From Segatella baroniae DSM 16972 = JCM 13447 (GTDB taxonomy: Bacteria; Bacteroidota; Bacteroidia; Bacteroidales; Bacteroidaceae): 64,000 bases of DNA. This document shows, piece by piece, positions 26,374-35,357 of this stretch. The notes beneath the pieces were generated by a model. It made no database searches, was not told where the DNA came from, and saw nothing but the letters and a program-made list of their open reading frames with translations. The position numbers and the translations under genes are program-made. The stretch covers positions 186,001-250,000 of the forward strand of contig NZ_AUFQ01000003.1 of assembly GCF_000426585.1 (NCBI RefSeq), given 5' to 3'. Position 1 is the first letter of the stretch; the number at the start of each line of letters is the position of its first letter.

Positions 26374-28137
26374 TTACCAACCAGGATTCTGTGGAAGCAG
26401 ATTCGGATTCAATGAAATTTCATTTAACGGAATGTTATACAAATAATTCTTCTCCTTAAAATTCATCGTATAAGGCGAACGCTTCGTATACGGAGTAATG
26501 AATCCATCTTTGTCAAAACCAACTTGTTCGCGGATGATAGCTATTTCTTTTTCTGTATATAGTTTCGAGTCCATCTTTGCGCCACGGCGTTCACGATTAT
26601 ACACCACTTCACCTACATTCCAACGACAAACATCATCCCATCGATACCCTTCCGCAAAAAGTTCTATACGACGTTCACGACGGATTTCTCGAATTAAATT
26701 CTTATTGGGACCTTGTACATTCGGATATTTGGCCACCAAATCAGGGTCTTCTATAGGATTTTGATTCAACTTAACATTTAAACCTACACGAGCACGAAGT
26801 GCATTAATAGTCTTATCCAACTCTGGGTCTTTCCCTAATTCCGCACCAGCTTCGGCACGAATCAGCAATACTTCTGCATAACGCATCACCAAACAATCAA
26901 TACCACCCTTGTGATTTCCTATCAAATGTTCAGAAGATCTATAGAATTTACACATTGCATAACCTGTACTGGTAGCACCATAGAACGTACGCTTGTCCGA
27001 TCCTGGAAGAATAGAAAAGATATTGGGGGCTCCTCCTCTTATAGAACCGTCATCGGAACGGAACAAATAACGAGCATATTTGCTCCCTTTTTCTGGCAAG
27101 CAAAGAGTTTGAAGCAGGCGTCCATCACGGTTCTTCATTTCTCCAATGTATCCCATATTAGGATTATGACAACCACAAATGGAAATCGGTTTGCCTGTTT
27201 TAGCACACAGATATTCTTCAAAGCAATCACGACTCATACCAATTTCACTGTTCGGTATACTATTCGATATGTTATGTCCCATATTAATTACCGGATCATA
27301 TTCACGAGATAAAATAGCTTCTGGATTATCATTATAATTATCTTGAATAAACAAATCAAAATAGCTGTTTTCTACCCCAGAATCTTTATAAAGTGCATAA
27401 CCATAACCCATCAATTTACCGGCTGCATCGTAAGCTTCTTGTAAATATTCCACATCACCTTCCACCCCGCGATAACGCCTCCATGTGCCTTCATACAGAC
27501 AAATTCGAGCCTTCAGCAATAAAGCTGCGTCACGACTTACCCGATAGACTTTAGTCTTTTTAGGCAAAAAATCAATGGCTTGATTAATTGTTTTCAAGAT
27601 ATTCCGCATCACTATTACACGTGAATCACGACTCTTAAACAATTCTGGATCATCCTTATTCAAAGTGTTGTCATACCAAGGAACATCACCAAAAAGACGT
27701 ACTTTGTTGAAATAGTCCATCGCCTTAAAAAACAGAATTTCTCCTGCGTATTTCTTTTTGTCAATATCAGAAGCTGGAGATTTCTGATAATTTTCCAGAA
27801 AAGCGTTACATCCTCTGATGATGGACCAATCCCAATCGGAACTTTTAGTCATAACGACATTCTGACCAAATGTAATGGCACTCGGCCCTGCCGACAACAA
27901 ATTGTCCGACTGGAATTCAGCAGTGATCATTGGGCCAAGATTCCAACTCAAAGGATCACCATGCCCTTTAATCAACTTTGGATAATATAGATTACAATAT
28001 TGCTCCAGAGCAGTAGCATTGGAAGTTTCCCAAAAATGGTCACTGAAAATCACATCACCTGGTTCTGTATCCAAATAATTACATCCAGAAACCAAAAATG
28101 ACAATAAACACACAAGTGAGATTATATGGTATTTCAT
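26374..28137 (-). CDS. susD-like: SusD/RagB-family glycan-binding lipoprotein
   Basis: This 587-residue outer-membrane lipoprotein has a lipobox at SGC (Cys-19) and the typical SusD start NYLDTEPGDVIFSDHFW. The N-terminal TPR-like helices and the C-terminal SusD/RagB domain are both present: VMRYAEVLLIRAEAGAELG, LRARVGLNVKLN, IREIRRERRIELFAEGYRWDDVCRW, and the end YLYNIPLNEISLNPNLLPQNPGW. It forms the lid on the SusC channel and captures the substrate. It lies 11 bases downstream of susC, the standard arrangement. Confidence 0.96.
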   Translation of the reverse strand: MKYHIISLVCLLSFLVSGCNYLDTEPGDVIFSDHFWETSNATALEQYCNLYYPKLIKGHGDPLSWNLGPMITAEFQSDNLLSAGPSAITFGQNVVMTKSSDWDWSIIRGCNAFLENYQKSPASDIDKKKYAGEILFFKAMDYFNKVRLFGDVPWYDNTLNKDDPELFKSRDSRVIVMRNILKTINQAIDFLPKKTKVYRVSRDAALLLKARICLYEGTWRRYRGVEGDVEYLQEAYDAAGKLMGYGYALYKDSGVENSYFDLFIQDNYNDNPEAILSREYDPVINMGHNISNSIPNSEIGMSRDCFEEYLCAKTGKPISICGCHNPNMGYIGEMKNRDGRLLQTLCLPEKGSKYARYLFRSDDGSIRGGAPNIFSILPGSDKRTFYGATSTGYAMCKFYRSSEHLIGNHKGGIDCLVMRYAEVLLIRAEAGAELGKDPELDKTINALRARVGLNVKLNQNPIEDPDLVAKYPNVQGPNKNLIREIRRERRIELFAEGYRWDDVCRWNVGEVVYNRERRGAKMDSKLYTEKEIAIIREQVGFDKDGFITPYTKRSPYTMNFKEKNYLYNIPLNEISLNPNLLPQNPGW

Positions 28138-28148
28138 AATGGACTATT

Positions 28149-31100
28149 TTAAAATGTAAGATTAATACCAAAAGAAAAACTCCTCATAAAAGCATATTGT
28201 TTACCTGAATTTTCTGTCATCAAGCCAACATCTTCACCTGTCATTTGATCAACAATATCAGGAGTCATGAAAGGTGGCAAGCCTGTTTTTTCCCAAAGAT
28301 TCAAACCACTAACATACACACGAGCCTGCTCCAAATTCAATTTAGACAACCACTTTTTGGGAATGTTGTAGGTTACTGTAATATCTTTTAATCGAATATA
28401 CGCCGCATTTTGCAAATATTTGCTTTGCACTTGTTTGCTGCGTTTATTGGCACTCCCTGTCAAACGAGGATAATATGCTTTCGGATTTTCATACGTCCAT
28501 GTGTTGTCAATATGATATTGAGTAACACAAGAATTGTAAATGCCACGAGAAAATCCCCAAAAGATATCACTGCTTGTCCACATATCTCGCTTTCCTACTC
28601 CTTCAAAAATTGCTCGGACATCAACCCCATGCCATCTAACACTTCCCAGAAAGTTAAAACGATAGCGCGGAGTAGAGTTTCCAATGATTTTCTTATCACC
28701 CGGATTATCCAACGTCACGGTTCCATTATTAATTACCCCATCACCATTCAAATCCTTATAGCGGATATCGCCAGGGTACCATTTACTTGAAATGAATTTC
28801 TGCACATAATTCATACGGTCGGCTTCAAACTCATCTTGAATAAAACCATCGGTCACAAATCCCCAGATTTCTCCAAATTTATAACCTTTATAATACATGC
28901 TCAATGAACCATTTGGATTGTCGAATTTTGTAATTTCGGCCTGATAATCAGATAAACCTACCGTGAACGAATAATCCATCGAACTACCTAACACATTCTT
29001 TATACGATCTTTCCACGTAAGTTCTACTTCCCACCCTACTGTTCTCATATCGGCTACGTTTTCCTTGCCACCACTAGTGCCCAGCACAGCCGGTAAAGTT
29101 ACAGAACGCACCATATTTTTTGTGTCACGAACATAGAAGTCGAAAGTTCCAGCCAAACGATTATTAAATAGTGACCAATCCAAGCCGATATTCTTACTTT
29201 CCACTTTTTCCCAAGTCACCAAACTCGGCAAAGTAGGAACATTCAGAGCATTAATTACCTTACCACCCATCATGTAGTTATTCAGCACCTTACCAGAAAG
29301 TATAGACATATAAGGATGATAACCGTCTGTAATCTGATTACCAAGGACGCCAATAGATGCTCTGACCTTTAGGTTATCTACAAACTTACTCAAGGGGCTA
29401 AAGAATTTTTCTTCAGAAATACGCCACCCCACAGAAGCAGACGGGAAGAAAGCCCAACGGTCATGCTTGGCATATTTTGAAGAACCATCATAGCGGCCAT
29501 TCAATTCCAACAAATATTTACTCTGGTAGTCATAATTCAATCGAAAAAATGCTCCTTGAACCCTCCATATGTCATTCCCTTCATCATTATCTTTATAATT
29601 AATAGCCAAACTCGATATGGGAAGGTCATTGTTGTACAAGTCGGTCATGGTATATGCCGTAGAAGAATAACGCTTTTCTTCTTGATTATAACCGACCATC
29701 ACAGTCATATTATGGCGTTCATTAAATACTTTCTTATATTCAGCCCATACATTGATGGCTTGATAAATATTGTTTGAATTGTAATTCTTTACATAGTTCG
29801 GAGTTTCTATTGTATATACCGGTCCTCCTTCTGGAAAAGTCTGCGTCATTTCTTTACGATGAAATTTCTGAATAGTTGAATAACGATTCCAAGAATAATC
29901 TCCCTTGATTGAAAGGCCTTTAATTGGATGTAAATCAAAGCGACCTGTATACCACTGGTCCCACGTATTCTTCCTATTACGTCCAGCCAATGCCATCTTG
30001 CCAATAATATTAAAGTTGCCACTATTCAGGTACAAGCCGGCAAAATCACCATTCGGCAAATAAATAGATAAAGTAGGGAACATACGATACACCTCATAAT
30101 ACCAAGTATAAGCAGACGAACCACCATTGTCCATATAAGGTTCATCATTCTTGATATTACTCATACGAGTAGAGAAACTCATATCTAACCAATTAGTCAA
30201 CTTTGTATCAAAATTGAATGACAAGTTAAAACGCTTATAGGTATCATTGCCATAACGGAAAATACCAGATTGGTCTTTACAACCAATTGAAGCATAATAA
30301 TTGTTACGTTCTGTACCACCAGAAAGGCTCACGTTATGCTGCTGCATGAAAGCTGCTTTGCGATAGAATTCACCCAGCCAGTTCGTATTACCCACATACG
30401 CCCATCCCGGATTACTCGGGCTATAATTAGAGTTCTGTATACCTTCGGTATCCACTAAAATGGCTGGATTGTTTTCTGGATCAGCAATATGAGCATCTAA
30501 TGCTGCCATAAACTTTTCATTGAAATAATACCCCCCTGGAGTATCATACCCATATGCCTTGTTCCACATACGTGCCCATACGTCCGAACGGGGCATTTTT
30601 GGCAAACGAGCAGGAGAACTCCAAGACATATTGTTGCTGTAAGTCAGACGAGTCTTTTGATTGCGTTGGCCTTTTTTAGTCGTGACTAACATCACACCGA
30701 AAGCAGCGCGAGCACCATATACAGCAGCTGCCGACGCGTCTTTCAAAACAGACACACTTTCTACATCTTGCGGATTAATTAAAGACAAATCAGAAATTTC
30801 CATTCCATCTACCAAAATCAAAGCATTGCCACCATTCAGTGACGTATTACCACGAATGTTGATTTTAGCAGCTTGATTAGGCTGACCACTATTAAATGTA
30901 ATATTCAAATTCGGAACTATCCCCTGCAACCCCTGTGCAATATTGCCAATTGGACGGTTTTCCAATATATCTCCCGACGCAGTAGTCACAGCACCTGTCA
31001 AGTTCAACTTCTTCTGGGTGCCATAACCTACCACAACTACTTCTTTCAAAGAAGCTGCACTTTCCTCTAATTTAATTTTCAAAAACCCAGTTTTATCTGT

Positions 31101-31703
31101 GACCCATATTTTCTTCGTACCAAAACCAATATACGAAGCCACGAGTAAAACGCGCTGCCCTGCCTTTGCCTCCAAAGAAAACACACCATCCAAATCGGTA
31201 ATAGTACGAGTATTAGTTCCTTGTAAAGAAATATTAACACCCAACAAAGGTTCTCCATTCACATCTACTACCTTGCCGCTGACTTTATAATCAGCTTGAA
31301 CATTTGCAACTTCCTTCGCAGCGTTCTCTTCATTCGCCAAATTAACGATAATCACTTGCCTACCTTTAATGGTATATCCCAAATTCCTTGAAGGGAGTAT
31401 TTTCTCTAAAATAGACATTACTGACTCGTTATTTGTCTTGATAGTTATTTTTTCATGATTTCTCAAAACATCGTCTTTAAAAAAGAATACATATTCGCTT
31501 TCTTTTTCCAATGTTTTAAATAAAGTAGACAAAGGCTTGTTTATCAAATTTATTGATACACGTGTAGACTGAAGCAATAATAGAGTGTCATTTGCCCAAA
31601 CTTTTGGCAAATAGGGCATTAAAAGAAGGCATAACAATAAAATCCGCCCAACATAGAAAGTTGTTTTTTCAGGTTTACTCCTCGTTTGAGAATATTTTTT
31701 CAT
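28149..31703 (-). CDS. susC-like: SusC/RagA TonB-dependent transporter with STN signalling domain
   Basis: This 1184-residue outer-membrane protein imports oligosaccharides using TonB energy. After the leader comes a secretin/TonB short N-terminal (STN) domain at about residues 45-120 (VSINLINKPLSTLFKTLEKE). Next is a carboxypeptidase-D regulatory-like domain (VSGKVVDVNGEPLLGVNISL), the SusC signature KEVVVVGYGTQKK, the plug (NIRGNTSLNGGNALILVDG, VLKDASAAAVYGARAAFGV) and a 22-strand barrel ending in FSFGINLTF. An STN domain marks transporters that signal through FecR to an ECF sigma factor, and both partners are encoded immediately upstream. Confidence 0.96.
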   Translation of the reverse strand: MKKYSQTRSKPEKTTFYVGRILLLCLLLMPYLPKVWANDTLLLLQSTRVSINLINKPLSTLFKTLEKESEYVFFFKDDVLRNHEKITIKTNNESVMSILEKILPSRNLGYTIKGRQVIIVNLANEENAAKEVANVQADYKVSGKVVDVNGEPLLGVNISLQGTNTRTITDLDGVFSLEAKAGQRVLLVASYIGFGTKKIWVTDKTGFLKIKLEESAASLKEVVVVGYGTQKKLNLTGAVTTASGDILENRPIGNIAQGLQGIVPNLNITFNSGQPNQAAKINIRGNTSLNGGNALILVDGMEISDLSLINPQDVESVSVLKDASAAAVYGARAAFGVMLVTTKKGQRNQKTRLTYSNNMSWSSPARLPKMPRSDVWARMWNKAYGYDTPGGYYFNEKFMAALDAHIADPENNPAILVDTEGIQNSNYSPSNPGWAYVGNTNWLGEFYRKAAFMQQHNVSLSGGTERNNYYASIGCKDQSGIFRYGNDTYKRFNLSFNFDTKLTNWLDMSFSTRMSNIKNDEPYMDNGGSSAYTWYYEVYRMFPTLSIYLPNGDFAGLYLNSGNFNIIGKMALAGRNRKNTWDQWYTGRFDLHPIKGLSIKGDYSWNRYSTIQKFHRKEMTQTFPEGGPVYTIETPNYVKNYNSNNIYQAINVWAEYKKVFNERHNMTVMVGYNQEEKRYSSTAYTMTDLYNNDLPISSLAINYKDNDEGNDIWRVQGAFFRLNYDYQSKYLLELNGRYDGSSKYAKHDRWAFFPSASVGWRISEEKFFSPLSKFVDNLKVRASIGVLGNQITDGYHPYMSILSGKVLNNYMMGGKVINALNVPTLPSLVTWEKVESKNIGLDWSLFNNRLAGTFDFYVRDTKNMVRSVTLPAVLGTSGGKENVADMRTVGWEVELTWKDRIKNVLGSSMDYSFTVGLSDYQAEITKFDNPNGSLSMYYKGYKFGEIWGFVTDGFIQDEFEADRMNYVQKFISSKWYPGDIRYKDLNGDGVINNGTVTLDNPGDKKIIGNSTPRYRFNFLGSVRWHGVDVRAIFEGVGKRDMWTSSDIFWGFSRGIYNSCVTQYHIDNTWTYENPKAYYPRLTGSANKRSKQVQSKYLQNAAYIRLKDITVTYNIPKKWLSKLNLEQARVYVSGLNLWEKTGLPPFMTPDIVDQMTGEDVGLMTENSGKQYAFMRSFSFGINLTF

Positions 31704-31877
31704 ATTTTGGTATTAAAGATTAGTGATTACTATAATGAGTTATATTCAATTAACTTGAGAGAGGCCGTATGATATTTCTCTGGTATTGACTATATTTTAA
31801 GAAGGATGTTTCTTTTTCATTTTTTTTACATTTTAAAGTTAAACATCTATTTATTATTAAGCTTGTCCCTCTGGCTT

Positions 31878-33101
31878 CTATTTCTTAGGTTTGATATAAA
31901 ACACATCTTTTGCTTTAACGATTTGCAAAGGAGTTGTTAACGAAATCGTTGCCAAGACGTCTTCTATTGTGCAATTCAAATCAAGGCTACCATGGTACAG
32001 TTCTTCTTTCAAATCACCACTTAATTCTATCCTAACCGCATAATATCTGGACAGAGATTTCAATATATCACTTAATTTTTGTCCATTGAAATTCATCAAA
32101 TCGTCTTTCCAACAAATGTACCGATAAACATCTACCTGACCGATGTTCACCTTCCCATGATCATTGGAAAGCCGCTGGTTAGGAACCAAACGCTTTCTAA
32201 CCGTATTCCCAACATTCACATCCACACTACCTTGTACAAGTACAACGGCCGATTCGCTATCACTCGCATAGTCAGTCACATTAAATGAAGTCCCCAATAC
32301 CGTTACTTCTAAACGATTCGTCTTTACCACAAATGGATGACCTGCATCTTTTTTCACATCAAGATAGACTTCTCCTTGTACATTCAAGATTCTGTTCGTT
32401 GAGAAATTAGAAGCATAAGATATAAAAGAGCCGGAATTGACCCACAAGGTAGAGCCGTCAGGCAAAAGAATCTTTGAGCGTTTCCCGTACGGAACGACAA
32501 TCTGGTTCACATCAACTTTTCCTACCCGGGAATCTATGACGAACTGGTCGTCGACACTTATGGCACCATCCTCTCCTACCTTAATCGAAGCATTGTTCTT
32601 ATCTAATCCAACGACTTGTTCACCATTTAAAAAGACCTTCACTTGTTTAGAGTGGTATAAAGAATCCATTCTCAAAGCGATTGGGGTATGGGCCGTATAG
32701 GTATGCGAAGAGTCTGTTAGCAGATGAGATACGACCAAACAAAGCAAAAATACGGCTGCTGCACTTGCTATAGACATCGCCCATCGATAACGAAGAGACA
32801 CCGAACGTCTCGAAACAGGTGACGCCAACACATGCGAATCGCACTTCCGAGCAGTATCTATCATCGCATCAAAGCGATACATTTTATACGAGACGCTCGT
32901 CTTTTGACAATCCTCGACCACTCTAACGCCTCGAATAACAGTGATTGCGAAGTCAATCCTTGCTTCATAACCAGGATATTTAAGTTTATAAGACTCCAAA
33001 TCAAAACCATCAACCACTGTTCCATACTTTGCCCATTGGAACAGATTGTCGTCTAATAAAAATTGCTCTATGTCTTTATAAGTATATTGCGCCATTAGCA
33101 T
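31878..33101 (-). CDS. FecR-family anti-sigma factor
   Basis: This 407-residue inner-membrane protein has an N-terminal cytoplasmic part, one membrane helix near residues 107-127 (MSIASAAAVFLLCLVVSHLL), a FecR domain (VPYGKRSKILLPDGSTLWVN, VQGEVYLDVKKDAGHPFVV, VLGTSFNVTDY) and a C-terminal DUF4974-like secretin-type domain (FNGQKLSDILKSLSRYYAVRIELSG). It holds the adjacent sigma factor inactive until the SusC STN domain signals that substrate is present. The second Met (MAQYTYKDIEQFL, two codons in) may be the real start. Confidence 0.93.
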   Translation of the reverse strand: MLMAQYTYKDIEQFLLDDNLFQWAKYGTVVDGFDLESYKLKYPGYEARIDFAITVIRGVRVVEDCQKTSVSYKMYRFDAMIDTARKCDSHVLASPVSRRSVSLRYRWAMSIASAAAVFLLCLVVSHLLTDSSHTYTAHTPIALRMDSLYHSKQVKVFLNGEQVVGLDKNNASIKVGEDGAISVDDQFVIDSRVGKVDVNQIVVPYGKRSKILLPDGSTLWVNSGSFISYASNFSTNRILNVQGEVYLDVKKDAGHPFVVKTNRLEVTVLGTSFNVTDYASDSESAVVLVQGSVDVNVGNTVRKRLVPNQRLSNDHGKVNIGQVDVYRYICWKDDLMNFNGQKLSDILKSLSRYYAVRIELSGDLKEELYHGSLDLNCTIEDVLATISLTTPLQIVKAKDVFYIKPKK

Positions 33102-33206
33102 CCACTATTTATTCTATGACAAATAAGAACGCATTTTTATACTCACAACCTGTGTTTTTCGGACGAAAATATGCAACTAAAACAAAAAAGAAGAATAGCA
33201 GACGAC

Positions 33207-33794
33207 TTACAACTGTATAGTAATTGCTTGCAAAACAGATAAAAAAGAAGCCATTGGAACTCCTTTTCGAATCTTCTCTATTGATCGAAATAAAAGATTA
33301 CGAGCTGATTGTACGTGGATGTCCATTATTTCTGAAATTTCGTCAAAACTCATTTCATGTACAAATCTAAGGTAAATGATTTCCTTTTGACGACCACTGA
33401 GTCCTCTCATAATATGATGCACTTCCTCAGAGAGCCCCTGCTGCTCATTAGAAAAGACCTCTTCATCAATCGTATAATTCAAATTAAAATCATAATTCTC
33501 AAGTGAGCGAAGTTTAGAATTGCGAAGGTGTTGATTATAAATTTGATTCTTTAAAGCACGAAACAAAAAAGGACGCAACTTTGTGTTGTCCTGTAATTCA
33601 ATTTTTTTTTGATATAACTTGACGAACAAATCCTGAATCGCATCTTCTACCATTTTGTCATCCCCCCCTACACGATGACCATACGCCAACAAATCATCAA
33701 AGAACAGAAGGTAGAGACGAGAAAATGCCAATTCATTTCCATCCAGAAACTCTATCCAAAGCGTAGTAATTTGTTGTTGTTTGCTAAACATCAT
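33207..33794 (-). CDS. ECF-type RNA polymerase sigma factor of the PUL
   Basis: This 195-residue protein has sigma region 2 (FSRLYLLFFDDLLAYGHRV, DAIQDLFVKLYQK, LRPFLFRALKNQIYNQHLR) and region 4 (LSGRQKEIIYLRFVHEMSFDEISEIMDIHVQSARNLLFRSI). It is the Bacteroidota-type ECF sigma that usually pairs with FecR and an STN-SusC. It would direct transcription of the PUL after release from FecR, encoded 105 bases downstream. Confidence 0.95.
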   Translation of the reverse strand: MMFSKQQQITTLWIEFLDGNELAFSRLYLLFFDDLLAYGHRVGGDDKMVEDAIQDLFVKLYQKKIELQDNTKLRPFLFRALKNQIYNQHLRNSKLRSLENYDFNLNYTIDEEVFSNEQQGLSEEVHHIMRGLSGRQKEIIYLRFVHEMSFDEISEIMDIHVQSARNLLFRSIEKIRKGVPMASFLSVLQAITIQL

Positions 33795-33918
33795 TTTCTT
33801 CTTGTTAAGACATATTTTAATGTGAGTTCGATGATATATAAATACTTGTAAATTTGATGATTAGCAAAATTTGTCATAACTTTATAGCACTAAAAACAAA
33901 GAATTACAAACAAAAATC

Positions 33919-34147
33919 GCAATAATCACCGAGAACAAAATTACAGAAATATTTTGTATGGCAGATGATTTCCGCAAGTTTTTTGATACAATGATGGCAA
34001 AATACACGCTAAAAGCGGTTAAGAAAAGAGCTTGTTACCATGATTCTACGATGTCAAAGGCAGAAATTCATGCTTATTACGATTCCCTTCCACGGCTCAG
34101 GCTACCGTTGCCTGAAACATTTCTATCTTGAAAAACTTTGTGTATAG
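33919..34147 (+). mobile_element. IS982-type transposase relic (5' fragment, frameshifted)
   Basis: A plus-strand frame reads IITENKITEIFCMADDF and KFFDTMMAKYTLKAVKKR, then STMSKAEI, which resembles the N-terminus of IS982-family transposases from Bacteroidota. After the codon at 34066-34068 one extra base shifts the frame: it continues from 34070 as MLITIPFHGSGYRCLKHFYL and then stops at 34145. No ATG precedes the first motif, and everything after this N-terminal quarter is absent. I did not find terminal inverted repeats. It lies in a 779-base gap between the PUL sigma factor and tRNA-Ser. Confidence 0.65.
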
Positions 34148-34334
34148 CCCCCACTTCATGTTTTGTCGAAACCTAAGGACACACATTCAGAAGGTGTTCA
34201 AGGGTATTGCCCCAAGGGGGGGAGAATTTGAGACAAATCAATATGTGGCCAAATGTTCAAGCACCTCTCCAAGTTCTCCAATCATATCGAGATTTTGTCG
34301 GACGGCACATGGCCAAGTGGGTTGCGACAGGATT

Positions 34335-34440
34335 GCTTTTCGGAGGAGAAGGGACTGCTTTTACAACGCGAAAGCAGCCTTTTTGAAGGCTAAAAGGATA
34401 ACCGTTACAAGCCAAAAGGGCAGCTTTGGCTTCGACTACC
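34335..34440. repeat. 22-bp intergenic repeat array B
   Basis: Four consecutive 22-base units (34335-34356, 34357-34378, 34379-34400, 34401-34422) and the start of a fifth share a c/g-ctttt start and an aaagg- or aaagc-type end. The copies are more diverged than in arrays A and C but keep the same period. It lies between the IS982 relic and the tRNA-Ser terminator. The rest of this gap (33795-33918 and 34148-34334) shows nothing I can name. Confidence 0.65.
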
Positions 34441-34492
34441 ACAATTTGTAACAAGACATACTAAAAGGCAGAACCCCATGAAGACCGGCTAA

Positions 34493-34530
34493 AACAAGCG
34501 TTGCAGACCGCTCGGTCTGCAACGCTTGTT
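34493..34530 (-). terminator. Terminator hairpin downstream of tRNA-Ser
   Basis: A perfect 17-bp stem (34493-34509 with 34514-34530) closes the 4-base loop gctc. On the minus strand it is followed by tttta and lies 43 bases beyond the 3' end of tRNA-Ser. Confidence 0.75.
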
Positions 34531-34573
34531 CATTCAATCTACACAACAGTGTGCTGAATGTGAGCTTTTTTTG

Positions 34574-34661
34574 CGGAAGATGAGGGATTCAAACCCCCGA
34601 TACCCGGAAAGGGTATACCGGATTTCGAGTCCAGCGCATTCGGTCACTCTGCCAATCTTCC
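34574..34661 (-). tRNA. tRNA-Ser (anticodon CGA)
   Basis: The minus strand folds as a class II tRNA of 88 bases. The acceptor stem GGAAGAT pairs with ATCTTCC, the anticodon stem encloses the loop CTCGAAA with anticodon CGA (serine, UCG codons), a long variable arm (TATACCCTTTCCGGGTATC) is present, and the T loop reads TTTGAATC. CCA is not encoded. It marks the right edge of the AT-rich block. Confidence 0.95.
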
Positions 34662-34734
34662 TTTTTTAAAGGGAAAGCTGCGGTCGTCGGTCTGACAATC
34701 CATCGCCGCAGGTCGCTCCTTCGTGATTGCACTG

Positions 34735-34765
34735 CAAAAGTATAAAGATTCGTTGAGATGGCAAA
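34735..34765 (-). promoter_or_regulatory. Promoter of tRNA-Ser
   Basis: On the minus strand TTTG (34762-34765) is followed after exactly 19 bases by TACTTTTG (34735-34742), an exact match to the Bacteroidota -33/-7 pattern. It overlaps the 3' end of the IMPACT-family gene and would start transcription about 65 bases before the tRNA. Confidence 0.75.
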
Positions 34766-34772
34766 ATATATT

Positions 34773-35357
34773 TTACAATATTTTCTTGATTTGCGCTTCA
34801 AGCCGCCCCACGTCCCTCTTGCGGACGGCAAGTGTCATGGAGCAGTCGATGTCATAATGCTGTCGGACGATGCGCGCGTCGAAGTCCTTGATGACCTTCA
34901 TGATGTCTTTTGTCTGCTCATAGGCGAACTTGAATGAAAAGGTTTCTTCGACACGCCTTTGCTCCACGACCGAGTTCTCGATGGCCAAAGCCGCAGCCGT
35001 TCGATAAGCCGTCGCCAGCCTGCTCGTACCAAGGTTCACCCCTCCGTAGTAGCGGACAACAATGACGAGAATGTCGGTCAACTCATTGGCATTGATTTGT
35101 CCCAAAATCGGTTTGCCCCCCGTACTGCTCGGTTCTCCATCGTCGTTTGCCCTGAAAACGGCACGCTCCGCCCCCAGCATGTACGCATAGCAGACATGAC
35201 GCGCATCATAATAGTCGTTTCGATATTGGCTGATGACGGACTTGACCTCGTCGATCGTTTCCACATGATGGGCAAAGGCGAGGAACTTACTTTTCAATTC
35301 TGAGTAAAATCCCTCGCCTATGCTCTTGTTGGATATGGTCTTGTATTCGTCCCCCAT
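34773..35357 (-). CDS. IMPACT/YigZ-family protein (UPF0029)
   Basis: This 194-residue protein has the UPF0029 N-terminal domain with the family signatures AFAHHVETIDEV, RHVCYAYML, RANDDGEPSSTGGKPIL and VVRYYGGVNLGTSRLATAY, plus a C-terminal DUF1949-like domain. The eukaryotic relative IMPACT affects translation control through Gcn1; bacterial function is unclear. Its start codon directly abuts the stop of the DUF1015 gene, so both are on one transcript with serA and serC upstream. Confidence 0.92.
   Translation of the reverse strand: MGDEYKTISNKSIGEGFYSELKSKFLAFAHHVETIDEVKSVISQYRNDYYDARHVCYAYMLGAERAVFRANDDGEPSSTGGKPILGQINANELTDILVIVVRYYGGVNLGTSRLATAYRTAAALAIENSVVEQRRVEETFSFKFAYEQTKDIMKVIKDFDARIVRQHYDIDCSMTLAVRKRDVGRLEAQIKKIL

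Noticed and set aside
31704..31877. Regulatory RNA or gene between fecR and susC
   Set aside because: The 174 bases are AT-rich without a convincing stem, promoter box or frame.
34128..34451. 107-codon frame after the IS982 relic
   Set aside because: It is made of a transposase remnant, unrelated sequence and array B, not a single gene.
34574..34661. Attachment-site duplication of the tRNA-Ser end at the left side of the AT-rich block
   Set aside because: I looked around 11.8-12.2 kb and 16.8-17.2 kb and saw no copy of the tRNA 3' end.
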